Shown: positions 27,736 through 38,352 of the stretch, one piece after another | Position numbering within the stretch: the stretch's first letter is position 1 | Layout: every line of letters begins with the position of its first letter | DNA from: Prevotella histicola JCM 15637 = DNF00424 | Lineage (GTDB): Bacteria; Bacteroidota; Bacteroidia; Bacteroidales; Bacteroidaceae | NCBI RefSeq assembly: GCF_000613925.1 | Contig: NZ_BAJX01000006.1 | Coordinates: 119,845-183,844, forward strand | DNA length: 64,000 nt | Direction: 5' to 3' | Position numbers and translations under genes: made by a program | Notes under the pieces: model-generated | What the model saw: the letters and a program-made list of their open reading frames with translations, nothing else | What the model was told of the DNA's origin: nothing | Databases searched by the model: none

Positions 27736-29271
27736 ATGTCTGAAGTTATTTCTTCAAATAAAACGATAGCAAAAAATACACTACTTACATATGTAAGAAT
27801 GCTATTTAATCTTGTCGTATCTCTTTATACGTCACGTGTAATCCTTCAAGTACTGGGGGTTGATGATCTCGGTACTTATCAGGTTGTTGGTGGTATAGTT
27901 TCTATTTTTACCTTTATCGGAGGTGCTATGGCTGGTGCGACTTCTCGTTTTCTTGCCTACGAAATACCTTTAGGAAATTTAGAACGTTTAAAGAAGACTT
28001 TTTCAGCTTCTCTGAATGTTAATCTGATAGCTGCAGTCTTGTTTGCTATTTTGGCAGAGACAGTTGGCGTTTGGTTAGTATTAAATGTATTGTCAATTCC
28101 ACCTGGTCGGGAGACTGCTGCAATGATTGTTTATCAGTTTTCTATCCTTTCTACTGTCTTGACTTTTATACAGACTCCGTATAATGCTGCACTTATTGCG
28201 CATGAGAGAATATCTGTTTTCGCCTATATAGGAATACTTGATACACTATTAAAGTTATTACTTTGTTATCTTGTTGTTGTTTTACCAATGGACAAATTGG
28301 TTGCTTATGCTATATTGATATCGTTAACAGGAGCTACAATACAGTTTATATATTGGATATATTGTAAACGTCATTTTGAGGAGTGTGTCTTCTCTTGGAA
28401 ATTCGACAAAGAGGTGATGAAGCCATTATTGACTTTCTCAGGATGGGATTTATTTAATAACTTTTGTTTTGGCATAAAACAACAAGGATTAAATATTTTA
28501 TTGAACACTTTCTTTACTGTTGCAATAAATGCAGCTTGTGGCTTCTCAAATACAATATATGCAACAGTACGTGGCTTTGCTAATAACTTTATGATTTCAG
28601 TACGACCTGTTATTACAAAATGCTATTCCATTAAGGATTATGGAAGAATGCAAGAATTAATTATAGATAGTTCTAACTTTTCTTTTTCATTAATGCTTTT
28701 GTTATCTTTGCCTTTCTTTTTTGAAGGTAATTTTATAGTTACATTATGGTTAAAAAATCCTCCTGAATGGACCGTTATTTTTTGTCAGCTACAGTTGGCA
28801 ACCTGTATTATAGCGGTTTTGTTTTCACCCATATATTATGGGATTGTTGCCACTGGTAAGAATAAACTTTATGCAATACAAGACAGTTTCTTGATGTTAT
28901 TGTCGCTACCTGTTACTTATCTTTTTCTAAAAGCAGGGTATAGTCCATTAGTGCCATTTATTGTTCTGATAGTTATTGAATTAATAAAATCGAATCTATA
29001 CGTTTATATCTTGAAGAAGAATATTCCGGAATACAAAACATCTAAATTTTATAGGAAAAGTGTTTTACCTTGCCTTTTGATGGCTTTATTGTGTATATCC
29101 TTAATTTTGCTCTGCACCATGTTGTTTAAACAAGATGGTTGGTTAAGATTTATAGTTGTTAGCATAGCATCAACTCTTTCTACAAGTATTCTTTCTTATT
29201 ATTTTTTATTGAATGCATGCTATAAATTAAAGATTCGTCAAAAAATAAGTTCTGTCTTCAATTCTAAGTAG
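27736..29271 (+). CDS. Polysaccharide flippase (Wzx-like, MOP superfamily)
   Basis: 511 residues with about 14 hydrophobic segments. It starts with the polysaccharide-synthase-type NTLLTYVRMLFNLVVSLYTS and has VLGVDDLGTYQVVGGIV, typical of Bacteroidota Wzx-like proteins. It should flip lipid-linked repeat units across the inner membrane. It is the first gene of a co-oriented locus to 42680, with base composition more AT-rich than the flanking housekeeping genes. Confidence 0.88.
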   Translation: MSEVISSNKTIAKNTLLTYVRMLFNLVVSLYTSRVILQVLGVDDLGTYQVVGGIVSIFTFIGGAMAGATSRFLAYEIPLGNLERLKKTFSASLNVNLIAAVLFAILAETVGVWLVLNVLSIPPGRETAAMIVYQFSILSTVLTFIQTPYNAALIAHERISVFAYIGILDTLLKLLLCYLVVVLPMDKLVAYAILISLTGATIQFIYWIYCKRHFEECVFSWKFDKEVMKPLLTFSGWDLFNNFCFGIKQQGLNILLNTFFTVAINAACGFSNTIYATVRGFANNFMISVRPVITKCYSIKDYGRMQELIIDSSNFSFSLMLLLSLPFFFEGNFIVTLWLKNPPEWTVIFCQLQLATCIIAVLFSPIYYGIVATGKNKLYAIQDSFLMLLSLPVTYLFLKAGYSPLVPFIVLIVIELIKSNLYVYILKKNIPEYKTSKFYRKSVLPCLLMALLCISLILLCTMLFKQDGWLRFIVVSIASTLSTSILSYYFLLNACYKLKIRQKISSVFNSK

Positions 29272-29313
29272 ATGGAGTTTGCATGAAATACAATAAAATC
29301 TAAAATTATAAGA

Positions 29314-30361
29314 ATGAATGAGAATTTACTTTCAGTGATAGTTCCAGTGTTTAATGGTGGGCATTATCTATCTAAACTTATTGAAAGTTTAATAGATAAA
29401 AACAAGGATATTGTTGATGCGATGGAAATTATTCTTGTCAATGATGGTTCAACTGATGATAGTAGTGTCTATTGCGAAAAACTCGCACTTGAGATAAAGC
29501 AGATTAAATATTTTTCAAAACAAAATGGAGGAATAGCTTCTGCACGAAATTATGGGTTAAAGTATGCTACAGGACATTTTATAACATTCTGTGATCAAGA
29601 TGATATGGTTCAGAAGGCATATATGCCATTTATAGAAGTAATGCAAAGAAACCATTGTGAAACATTGATTAGTGACGTTACAGTAAGTCAAGATGGCATT
29701 TTGAGAAAACAGAACCGTATTGTATTAGATGAGGTCTGCGATTTAAATGGTATCAATAGTTTAGTTAGATTTTATATAGGAGGTCGGAAGTTTCCTTTGA
29801 AATATCGTTTAGAACAAGAAATTAATGTTCCTAATTCTATTTGGAATTGTATTTTTTCTTCTTGTGTTATAAAAGAAAATAACATTTCTTTTGAAGCATT
29901 TGTTGATTATGATGATGATTGGAAGTTTTGTTTAGAAAATGTATTATATTCAAAAAAAAGTATATTTAGCAAAAGAATCCTTTTACATTTGGAGGATTAA
30001 TAATACTTCAGAATCACATACACCAAAATATATTTCTAACCTATTTGAAAGAAGACAACGTTCTATAGAATGGCAGACAAAGATTCTGAGGAAAATTGGT
30101 GTGTGCGAAGAAGAAATCCAAATTAATACAATTCTTCAAACAAAACGTTCTATTATATGGGGATTTTATAATGCTTCAAGGATATCTTATTTTAGATGCA
30201 GGAAAGAAACTATGAATGTCATAAAGTGTAGTAATATTAAAGGAATCTATAGTCAATGTGAGTCTTTAGTTGATGTCCTATATATTTTTTTGTTAACAAA
30301 TCATTTGTTTCCTCTCGCTTATTTTATAAATAAACATTTTCTTCATAGGGTATATCATTGA
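29314..30361 (+). pseudogene. Family 2 glycosyltransferase, frameshifted at an A8 tract
   Basis: A GT-A glycosyltransferase: SVIVPVFNGGHYLSKLIESL at the N-terminus, NDGSTDDSS and TFCDQDDMV as nucleotide-sugar and DxD motifs. The frame ends at 30000 after IFSKRILLHLED. The next frame carries KKVYLAKESFYIWRINN and runs to 30361, the expected C-terminal part. An eight-A run at 29952-29959 sits at the junction, and seven A would restore one frame (total about 349 residues). This fits slipped-strand phase variation or a homopolymer read error. Confidence 0.78.
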
Positions 30362-30423
30362 TAAACATTTTTCTTTAATTTTTTGTAAACCAATCTGACT
30401 TTTAATAATACAGCGAATTAAAG

Positions 30424-31441
30424 ATGAAAATTGATTTTATAATTTTTTGGGTAGATGGTTCTGACATTGAATGGCAGAAGAAGAAAGCGCTTTACAAAGG
30501 TACACCTTTCCAGAATGCTGACGTAAGATATAGGGATTGGGATATTCTTAAATATTGGTTTAGATCTGTGGAAGAATTTGCTCCATGGGTGAATCATATA
30601 TATTTTGTAGCTGACAATCAAAAGCCCGAATGGATAGACTGGAATAATCCAAAGTTGACTTATGTAGATCATAAGGATTTTATTCCACATGAGTTTCTTC
30701 CCACTTTTCAAGCTAACACAATAGAGAATAATCTCCATCGAATTCCAGGATTAAGTGAACATTTTGTGGTTTTCAATGATGATATGTTCATTAACGCACC
30801 TGTAGAACCTGAATATTATTTTAAAAATGGTCTGCCCTGCGACGCTCCGTTTGAACATATCTTTACAGGACGTTCTTATTTTCCTGAAATAGATGGGTGG
30901 GGAATACATATTATGGAGTTTTGTGATACACAGGTGGTAAATGCACATTTTAATAGGCGAGAGGTGACAAAAGCTAATTCTAAGCTGGTATGGAAGTTAT
31001 TTAGGTTGGAAATATCGATTACAAGCTTATCTTATACGTTTCTTTAGGCGCACAGAATTTCAGCATTTCTATACTCCTCATAACGAAAAACCTTTCTTAA
31101 AATCAATATATGAGGAGGTTTGGAGCAAAGAAGGGGATATGTTGGCGAAGAGTTGTACAAAGTTTCGAGAAGAAGTAAGTTTAAATAATTATTTTTTTCG
31201 TTATTGGCAACTTGCTTCAAATAAGTTTTATCCTGAGAATAGTATTATGCAGAAGCAGGTAGTGCAGTTGGCAACTTCTGCTTTATCTACCTTAGGAAGT
31301 AAGTTGTTTGATGCTAATATAAAATCACTCTGCGTAAATGACTCCTCCCTTTGTGATTATGATGATTATATACAGGCGAAACCATTAGTTGTCAAGCTGT
31401 TTGAAAAAAAACACCCATGTAAGTCATCATTTGAGTTATAA
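30424..31441 (+). pseudogene. Stealth-family sugar-phosphate transferase, frameshifted
   Basis: Stealth proteins transfer hexose-1-phosphate in making phosphate-linked polysaccharides. The four conserved regions are recognisable: DFIIFWVDGSD (CR1), KYWFRSVEEFAPWVNHIYFV with DNQKPEW (CR2), FIPHEFLPTFQANTIE with HRIPGLSEHFVVFNDDMF (CR3) and, after the break, FYTPHNEKPF (CR4). The frame stops at 31047 while the next frame continues GWKYRLQAYLIRFFRRTEF and on to 31441. An extra T around 30996-31000 explains it. Full length would be about 338 residues. Confidence 0.8.
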
Positions 31442-31624
31442 TATGAATGGACGTTTTCTCAAAAGAAAGATTGTGCATACTTATTTCTGTTATTATCTCT
31501 TTTAAAGTTTTATATATAGCTTTAAATACTCAATTATTATTTTTTTAGTACTTGTGGCTATAAGTTGGACGTGTGCTATTGTCATAGATAAAATAAACTA
31601 TGTTATTCAAAATCTGTTAAGAAA

Positions 31625-32809
31625 GTGAAGAAGAAAGTTCTTTTTATTATAGGAAGTCTGCAGTCTGGAGGTGTATCGAAAAGTATGGTAAGCCTACTAA
31701 ATACATGGGATAGAAACAAGTATGATACTTCTCTATTACTATGTTGCAAGGAAGAAGATGTTTTCTCAAAATATCTACCCGATAATGTAAAAATTATATA
31801 TAGTCCAATTATCGAACATGTTATGGGAGGTTTTTCTTCTGCAAGATGGTTGTTATTGCATGGACATATATTACTTTCTTTAGGCGTTTTTTTACGACTT
31901 ATTCTTTCGCATGTATCTAAATCATTATCAGCTGAGTTAATTGCTAAGATGATGCCTGTTGTATCACACGAGTATTATGATTTAATTGTTGATTATGGTG
32001 GCCAACAATTGCTTTATTATATGGTTAACAAGTTGTCTGCAACAAAGAAAGTTTCTTTTTTTCATAGTGATTACTCTAAATGGTCTTTCTATTATAGTGC
32101 TGACAAAAAATATTATCCATTAGTTGAGCATATATTCACTATCTCCCAGACTTGTGTAGATTCTTTGAAAGAGTTTTTCCCAGATTGTTTAGAGAAGATC
32201 TCTATTATGGAGAATATTTCATCGCCTACTACGATTAGGCAACAATCTTTAGAATCTTTGGGAGATTTCAGCCAGAAGATTAATGAAATGAAAGCTAAGG
32301 GATATACTATTTTATGTACCATTGGACATATCTGTTATGGGAAAGGCTTTGATTTTGCACTTGAAGCTTCCGAGATCCTTAAGCGTGAAGGTATTAAATT
32401 TAAATGGATTTTTATAGGTAAAGTTTTAGAGGATAACTTCTTAAAAGAAATAACAGAAACGGGACTTGTCGATGATATAATTCTTGTTGGAATTCAGAGT
32501 AATCCTTACCCATATATTGGGATATCTGATATTGTGGTTCATCCATCCAGATTTGAAGGTAAATCAATATCCTTAGATGAAGCGAAGATTTTATGTAAGC
32601 CTATTGTCGTTACAAACTTTTCAACAGTTGGTGATCAGTTTGAAAATCGAAAGAACGCAACGATATGTGAAATGAATGGAAAAGGTTTAGCGAATGCAAT
32701 TATAGAGTTGATAAAGGATTCGACTTTGCAAGATTCTTATAGAGAGTATCTTGAAACACACCTAATTGATAATTCAAGTGAAGTAAATAAATTATATAGA
32801 TTTTTATAA
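31625..32809 (+). CDS. Family 4-type glycosyltransferase
   Basis: 394 residues from a GTG start at 31625. GT-B fold: N-terminal VLFIIGSLQSGGVSKSMVSLL and C-terminal donor-binding ILCTIGHICYGKGFDFALEA, then HPSRFEGKSISLDEAKILCKPIV, the EX7E-type region. It adds one sugar of the repeat unit from a nucleotide sugar; the sugar cannot be named. Its stop overlaps the start of the next gene (TAATG). Confidence 0.85.
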   Translation: MKKKVLFIIGSLQSGGVSKSMVSLLNTWDRNKYDTSLLLCCKEEDVFSKYLPDNVKIIYSPIIEHVMGGFSSARWLLLHGHILLSLGVFLRLILSHVSKSLSAELIAKMMPVVSHEYYDLIVDYGGQQLLYYMVNKLSATKKVSFFHSDYSKWSFYYSADKKYYPLVEHIFTISQTCVDSLKEFFPDCLEKISIMENISSPTTIRQQSLESLGDFSQKINEMKAKGYTILCTIGHICYGKGFDFALEASEILKREGIKFKWIFIGKVLEDNFLKEITETGLVDDIILVGIQSNPYPYIGISDIVVHPSRFEGKSISLDEAKILCKPIVVTNFSTVGDQFENRKNATICEMNGKGLANAIIELIKDSTLQDSYREYLETHLIDNSSEVNKLYRFL

Positions 32810-33951
32810 TGGCATATTATATTATTTTATTTGTTATAACTGCTGTACTTGCATGGTCATACGATGGTAATACGAAGGTACCTAAAATTACGTTCTTTTC
32901 TTTTTGCCTAAGTATTGGTTTGTTTGTTGGTTTAGCGGATATGTTAGGCGGATATGATAGATATATTTATTGTGAGGTATTCCAAGATATGCATGAAAAT
33001 GTTACTAAAGGAGCATTCTTCAGTGAAGAGTTTTTGCGTTTCTTTGGAAAAGAACCGGTTTATGGGTTGATTAATGATTTTATAGCTTTGTTTACTCCTA
33101 ACCGATATATCTTTATTTTAGTTTACACTTTGGCTTTATATGTGGTGTATGCTATTAATTTTTATAGATATACTAAAAATCCATTTTTTGCTCTACTTAT
33201 ATTCGAGGGGTTGATGTTCTTCTTTACCTTTACTTATCTTCGACAAGTATTAGCAGCAGGTGTAATATGGCTGTCAATTCCTTATGTTACGCAAAGGAAA
33301 TTTAAGAAATATATTTTGTTTGTGATACTGGCAACACTCATTCACAATTCTGCGGCATATATGATTCTTTTGTATTTTATTCCAAGGCGGAAGTTTGAAA
33401 AAAGTAATATTATTTTATTCATGTTAATATTGTTACTTATTGGAATTAGTGGTGTAACGAAGTTTATTTTTTCAATTTCAGGAGAGGTTATTGATGATAC
33501 TAAAATTGCTGGATATGCAAATACAGCTGAGTTTAGATTTAGAATCGAGTATGTAATTGAATCTGCGTTATTTCTTTTCATTCTATTGACAAATTATAAA
33601 AAGATTGGCGAAGATGAATATTCATTGACTATGGTTAATGTATATTTGATGTTTTGTGGGCTTCTACTTTTCTTTTGTAAGTCGTCTGATGGTGGGCGAA
33701 TAGCATGGTATTGTCTGTTAGGAATTATTGTTGTATTAGAAAGGCTTTGTAGACCAAAATCTGCAGTTCCATTAAAAGGGTTCATAACAATAATGTGTTT
33801 TGTACTTTTCTATCGAATACTTGTTGCTTGGGGTGTTTTGCTTTATCCTTACAAAACGTTCCTAACTCCAGGTGTTAGACAAGGGGATTTCATAGAAGAA
33901 GGGTATGAATACGATCATTCGTATGATAATGATAAATTTTATAATTTATGA
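32809..33951 (+). CDS. EpsG-family membrane protein, candidate polysaccharide polymerase
   Basis: 380 residues with about ten membrane segments. EpsG-like features are the YDRYIYCEVFQD and EPVYGLINDFIALFTPNRYIF regions and FTYLRQVLAAGVIWLSIPYV followed by HNSAAYMI. EpsG proteins take the Wzy role, joining repeat units in the periplasm. It overlaps its neighbours by 1 and 4 bases, so translation is probably coupled. Confidence 0.82.
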   Translation: MAYYIILFVITAVLAWSYDGNTKVPKITFFSFCLSIGLFVGLADMLGGYDRYIYCEVFQDMHENVTKGAFFSEEFLRFFGKEPVYGLINDFIALFTPNRYIFILVYTLALYVVYAINFYRYTKNPFFALLIFEGLMFFFTFTYLRQVLAAGVIWLSIPYVTQRKFKKYILFVILATLIHNSAAYMILLYFIPRRKFEKSNIILFMLILLLIGISGVTKFIFSISGEVIDDTKIAGYANTAEFRFRIEYVIESALFLFILLTNYKKIGEDEYSLTMVNVYLMFCGLLLFFCKSSDGGRIAWYCLLGIIVVLERLCRPKSAVPLKGFITIMCFVLFYRILVAWGVLLYPYKTFLTPGVRQGDFIEEGYEYDHSYDNDKFYNL

Positions 33952-34850
33952 TAACCATATTTACTCCTACGTACAATAGAGGGAATTTGTTAAACAGGCT
34001 ATATCAAAGTCTTTGTAAACAAATATACAAAGAATTTGAATGGGTGATAGTTGATGATGGTAGTACAGATGATACTGCTTCTATTGTCGAATTGATACAG
34101 AAAAAGCATTTAAGGAATGAGTTCCCAATCCGTTATTTTAAGAAAGAGAATGGGGGGAAGCATACGGCAATTAACTTAGGAGTAAAGAAGGCACAGGGGG
34201 AGTTATTCTTTATCGCTGATAGTGATGATTTCTTACCAACAGATTCTTTACTGATTGTTCAAGAAGAATGGGACAAGATAAAATATGATGATTCTTTTCT
34301 CGGCTTGACTGGTGTTGATGCAGATACAAAAGGAAATATAATAGGTAGTGGTTTACCAAAAGAATACATTGATTGCCATGCTTGGGAGATATCACCAGTT
34401 TATAAAGTTACAGGTGACTTAAAAGAGGTTTTCCGAACGGAAGTGTTACGCCAATTTCCTTTCCCTGAGATTAAAGGAGAAAGATTTTGTCCAGAGGTTT
34501 TAGTATGGTTTCGGATGGCACGGCATTACAAAATGAGATTTTTGAATCGTATTATTTATATCGCGGATTATCAACCAAATGGTATCACGTCAGCAATATC
34601 ACGCTTACGGATGAATAGTCCTATAGGTAGTATGTTAACATACTCAGAATTGCTTAATTATCCCATTCCGATAAAGGATAAATTTAGAAATGCGATAAAC
34701 TATTGGCGTTTCCGTTTTTGTTTAAGACATACGAATAAGAAAAAAGCGATATCACAAAAAATGGAAATACCTGAAATCAGCACGAGGTGGTACTTTTTAG
34801 CACCAATAGGTTTTGTAATGCATATTAAAGACATAACATTATATAAATAA
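33948..34850 (+). CDS. Family 2 glycosyltransferase
   Basis: 300 residues, GT-A fold: ITIFTPTYNRGNLLNRLYQSL, VIVDDGSTDDTASIV, the KENGGKHTAINLGVKKA loop and FIADSDDFL as DxD-type motif. The EENGGK-H loop is typical of Bacteroidota capsule GT2 enzymes. It overlaps the EpsG gene by 4 bases (ATGA). The donor sugar is unknown. Confidence 0.9.
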   Translation: MITIFTPTYNRGNLLNRLYQSLCKQIYKEFEWVIVDDGSTDDTASIVELIQKKHLRNEFPIRYFKKENGGKHTAINLGVKKAQGELFFIADSDDFLPTDSLLIVQEEWDKIKYDDSFLGLTGVDADTKGNIIGSGLPKEYIDCHAWEISPVYKVTGDLKEVFRTEVLRQFPFPEIKGERFCPEVLVWFRMARHYKMRFLNRIIYIADYQPNGITSAISRLRMNSPIGSMLTYSELLNYPIPIKDKFRNAINYWRFRFCLRHTNKKKAISQKMEIPEISTRWYFLAPIGFVMHIKDITLYK

Positions 34851-34856
34851 AAACAG

Positions 34857-35816
34857 ATGGTATCAGATAGTCTTCACATTGCAGTGTCTTCAGACTCTAA
34901 TTATTCAAAATTGGTTTCTATATTACTTGTATCGCTTTTTGAAAATAATCAGTGGGCGGATTACATAACCATACATCTTTTGTCTAACAACATAGATGAA
35001 GAGAATATAAAACATATAAAAGAGCATATTCCTCGTGATAAAGGAGAGCTAAAAATATATGATATTAGTGATATTGCATGTAGATTAAAAATAGATGTTC
35101 CTGAAACGATTGCTATTTCATCATATTCTCGATTATTTCTGTCATCACTTTTAAATGAAGATATTGATAAAGTCATCTATATGGATGTAGATGCAATCGT
35201 TTGGGGAAGTTTAAGAGATCTTTGGTGTTTGGATTTAGATGATAATCATATTGCAGGAGTATTAGATGACGTAGCACTTTATGCAAAAAAAGCTATAGGT
35301 TTAAAAAATAATGATGCATATGTCAATGCTGGTTTCTTGCTAATAAATCTGAAACAATGGCGGAAAGAAAATGTTGAATCTAAAATATTAGATTATCTTA
35401 TAGCGCATAATGGTAATGTCTTTCATCATGACCAAGGGTTGATAAATGCTGTGTGCAATCGTAAAATGATTTTACCAGTCAATTATAATATGGTAACTAA
35501 TTTCTTTGTTTTTCCATATAAAAGTTTTAAGCAAAAACCATTCTATTCTGAAAAAGAAATGATAGATGGCAAGGAGCATCCTATATTTATTCATTTTACA
35601 GCAGGGGTTGCTAATCGACCATGGATGACTAACTGTAAACATCCTTTGAAAGATAGTTTTCTAATGTACAAAGCAAAATCTTTGTATAGAGATGCTCCAT
35701 TAGAAAAGGACTCGCGTTCGAAAAAACTTAAGATACTTGCAAGTCTGTACTATCATTTCAAACCACTATATTACTTTAGTCTCAAGCTTCGTTCTCTAAT
35801 AGAGAGTAAAAAATAG
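34857..35816 (+). CDS. Family 8 glycosyltransferase
   Basis: 319 residues. GT8 enzymes are retaining galactosyl- or glucosyltransferases. Visible: LHIAVSSDSNYSKLVSILLVS, the metal-binding DxD in VIYMDVDAIVWGSL, AYVNAGFLLINLKQWR, VFHHDQGLINAV and the late HFTAGVANRPW. It starts 6 bases after the preceding gene. Confidence 0.92.
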   Translation: MVSDSLHIAVSSDSNYSKLVSILLVSLFENNQWADYITIHLLSNNIDEENIKHIKEHIPRDKGELKIYDISDIACRLKIDVPETIAISSYSRLFLSSLLNEDIDKVIYMDVDAIVWGSLRDLWCLDLDDNHIAGVLDDVALYAKKAIGLKNNDAYVNAGFLLINLKQWRKENVESKILDYLIAHNGNVFHHDQGLINAVCNRKMILPVNYNMVTNFFVFPYKSFKQKPFYSEKEMIDGKEHPIFIHFTAGVANRPWMTNCKHPLKDSFLMYKAKSLYRDAPLEKDSRSKKLKILASLYYHFKPLYYFSLKLRSLIESKK

Positions 35817-35931
35817 ATTCTTATCAATGTAAACGATTGATTCGTTTTACAGGGAAAAAGCAACTTACATCTTGATAGATAGTAATGAAGATTTCTATCG
35901 ATATTTGATTTGTTAAATTAAAGATTCTTTT

Positions 35932-36993
35932 ATGAAAGTATACATAGATCCGAGAACAGAATACAGATATACCTCATTTTATAGGTTAGGGTTATATAAA
36001 TTATTTGGAAAAAATAATATAATTTATACGGCCAAACCTTTTGAAGATTTAAAGATTACAAATGCAAATCAACATGGTTGTGGCATGGAAGTTATATTTG
36101 ATGATGAGTGTGGTAAAATAACAAAGGTATATTTTGATATAAAAGATGTTGCTGAAATTGAAAAAGACAAATATGATTGGTGTGACATCTATTCTAAAGT
36201 CAATATAAAGTTTGGAGATTTAGAAAAGTATGAAAAATTATTTGTTCCTGGGCCTAACTTTGCCATAAGGAATCGTTCTCTTGTAAGTTTATTAACATTT
36301 GGCTTGTTAAATTATTATCGTGGAAAATCTTCATCTTTTCAATCATTAAGACGATATATGCATGATTATTTCTATATTTATGTGCGTCGTCGCCCCATGA
36401 AATATTATGAAGATTTTGTAAAAGTAAAACCTAATTATGTTTTTCACGCATCAACATTATGGTATAATCAATTTGCGAAAGATTGCACCAATCTTTATCG
36501 AGGGGAATTTTTGAAATCTTGTCAACGTGCGGGTATGGAAATCGAAGGTGGGTTGTACTATTTAAAAGATGATCCAGATGTTTTGTCGGAGATGCCCGAC
36601 TATCCTTATTATGAAGAAATATATAAGGACTTTCTATATGATAAACGTCTTTCAATGGATGATTATATCCGAAAGACAAAAGAAAGTGTAGTCGTTTTCA
36701 ATACCCCAAGTGTTTGCGGTTGTCATGGTTGGAAGTTAGGTGAATATCTATGTATGGGAAAGGCTATTATCTCTACACCATTGACACGAGAGATGCCTGC
36801 ACCATTGGAACATGGTAAGCATGTACATTTTGTAAATTCTGTAGATGAAATTTATGATGCAGTAGTAAAGATTAATACTGATGAAGATTACCGAAAACAT
36901 TTAGAGGAAGGAGCAAGGCGTTATTACGAAGAATGGATTGCTCCAGAGGTTGTTATAAAACGGTTGTTGGAAGGGATAGGTGAAAAGAACTAA
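35932..36993 (+). CDS. Probable GT-B-type glycosyltransferase
   Basis: 353 residues. No full family match is recognised. The C-terminal third resembles the donor half of GT-B enzymes (VFNTPSVCGCHGWKLGEYL, then GKAIISTPLTREMPAPLEHG and a helical YRKHLEEGARRYYEEWIAPE). The N-terminal half is unfamiliar. The leader gap before it (115 bases) and after it (215 bases) are the largest inside the second half of the locus. I infer a transferase role from context. Confidence 0.65.
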   Translation: MKVYIDPRTEYRYTSFYRLGLYKLFGKNNIIYTAKPFEDLKITNANQHGCGMEVIFDDECGKITKVYFDIKDVAEIEKDKYDWCDIYSKVNIKFGDLEKYEKLFVPGPNFAIRNRSLVSLLTFGLLNYYRGKSSSFQSLRRYMHDYFYIYVRRRPMKYYEDFVKVKPNYVFHASTLWYNQFAKDCTNLYRGEFLKSCQRAGMEIEGGLYYLKDDPDVLSEMPDYPYYEEIYKDFLYDKRLSMDDYIRKTKESVVVFNTPSVCGCHGWKLGEYLCMGKAIISTPLTREMPAPLEHGKHVHFVNSVDEIYDAVVKINTDEDYRKHLEEGARRYYEEWIAPEVVIKRLLEGIGEKN

Positions 36994-37208
36994 GATAGAA
37001 AAGAATTTCTTGGTTCTCGGTCACTTTTTACATTTTCAGCTTTGCTGTCATATTTGTCACTAAAGATCGTAGCATAAAGTTCATTATATCATGTAGTTAT
37101 ATTCTAATGTTAAAATGACAGGAAACTTGTATAAACTTTATTTTGATACTTTATACAGATACGATAAAAAAGAAGAGTTGGATGATATAGCATAAAAGAT
37201 ATAAGAGA

Positions 37209-38312
37209 ATGAGAATTTTACAAGTCATAACATCTTTGGATATGGGCGGAGCTGAAACCTTGGTTGTAAATCTTATACCAAGGTTGCAGGACTTAGGACA
37301 TACAGTAGATCTATGTGTCTTTGATTGTACGGAAACACCACTGACTAAACGATTAAGATTTGAAAGTCCACAGACGAAGATTTACGCATTAGGGCATGGG
37401 GTTTATAATCCTCTCTATATATGTAAATTGGCAAAGATTATGAAAAACTATGATGTTGTTCATACGCACAATTCTTCACCACAACTTTTTGTTGCAATCG
37501 CCAATATGTTTGTTCGCACGAAACTTGTATCTACGGAACATAACACCTCAAATCGGAAACGGAACTGGAAATGGTACCGTCCTATAGAAAGCTGGATGTA
37601 TGGAAGATACAATCATGTGATTTGTATCAGTAAGATCGCAGAAGAGAAATTAAGGGAATATATGGGAGGTGAATGGCTTGTCAAATCATCAAATAAGTAC
37701 AAATCAATTACCACAATAAACAATGGGATAGATGTCAATGCTATTTCAAAAGCTGAACCATGTAAAGAATTATTAAACTTAAAAAAAAGGCGTAAGTCTA
37801 TCTTGATGGTGGCTGGATTCCGAAAGCAAAAGAACCAAGATACTATTATTAGGGCTTTAACCTTATTAGATAAAGAAAAATACGAGATCTGGTTTGCTGG
37901 TATAGGTGAACGGATGGAGGAAATAAAACAATTAGCTCTTTCTTTAGGTATTAGTGAGCGAGTTAGATTCTTAGGCTTACGTACTGATATTCCAAATGTT
38001 CTGAGAGCTGCAGATGTTATTGTAATGTCTTCTCATTGGGAAGGATTGAGTCTTAGTAATGTAGAAGGAATGAGTGCACATAAGCCTTTTATAGCTTCTG
38101 ATGTTAATGGTTTGAAAGAGGTTACTAAGGGGTATGGTATTCTTTTTCCACATGAGGACGCAAAGGCATTGGCAGAAGAAATCAACCGATTAGCAAATGA
38201 CGAAGATTATTATAATGAAATAGCTGAGCGCTGTTATAATAGAGCTTTAGAGTTTGATATCAGCAATACTGTAAGTGGTTATGCTGATGTGTATAAAAAT
38301 ATCTTAAATTAA
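37209..38312 (+). CDS. Family 4 glycosyltransferase
   Basis: 367 residues, GT-B: RILQVITSLDMGGAETLVVNL at the start (the GGAE motif), VVHTHNSSPQLFVA, then ILMVAGFRKQKNQDTIIRAL and the donor motif SHWEGLSLSNVEGMSAHKPF with the two acidic residues of EX7E. It probably adds a sugar to the lipid-linked unit on the cytoplasmic face. Confidence 0.92.
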   Translation: MRILQVITSLDMGGAETLVVNLIPRLQDLGHTVDLCVFDCTETPLTKRLRFESPQTKIYALGHGVYNPLYICKLAKIMKNYDVVHTHNSSPQLFVAIANMFVRTKLVSTEHNTSNRKRNWKWYRPIESWMYGRYNHVICISKIAEEKLREYMGGEWLVKSSNKYKSITTINNGIDVNAISKAEPCKELLNLKKRRKSILMVAGFRKQKNQDTIIRALTLLDKEKYEIWFAGIGERMEEIKQLALSLGISERVRFLGLRTDIPNVLRAADVIVMSSHWEGLSLSNVEGMSAHKPFIASDVNGLKEVTKGYGILFPHEDAKALAEEINRLANDEDYYNEIAERCYNRALEFDISNTVSGYADVYKNILN

Positions 38313-38352
38313 TATCATCAAGTTTTCGTCTTGATAAATAGGTTTCTATAAG

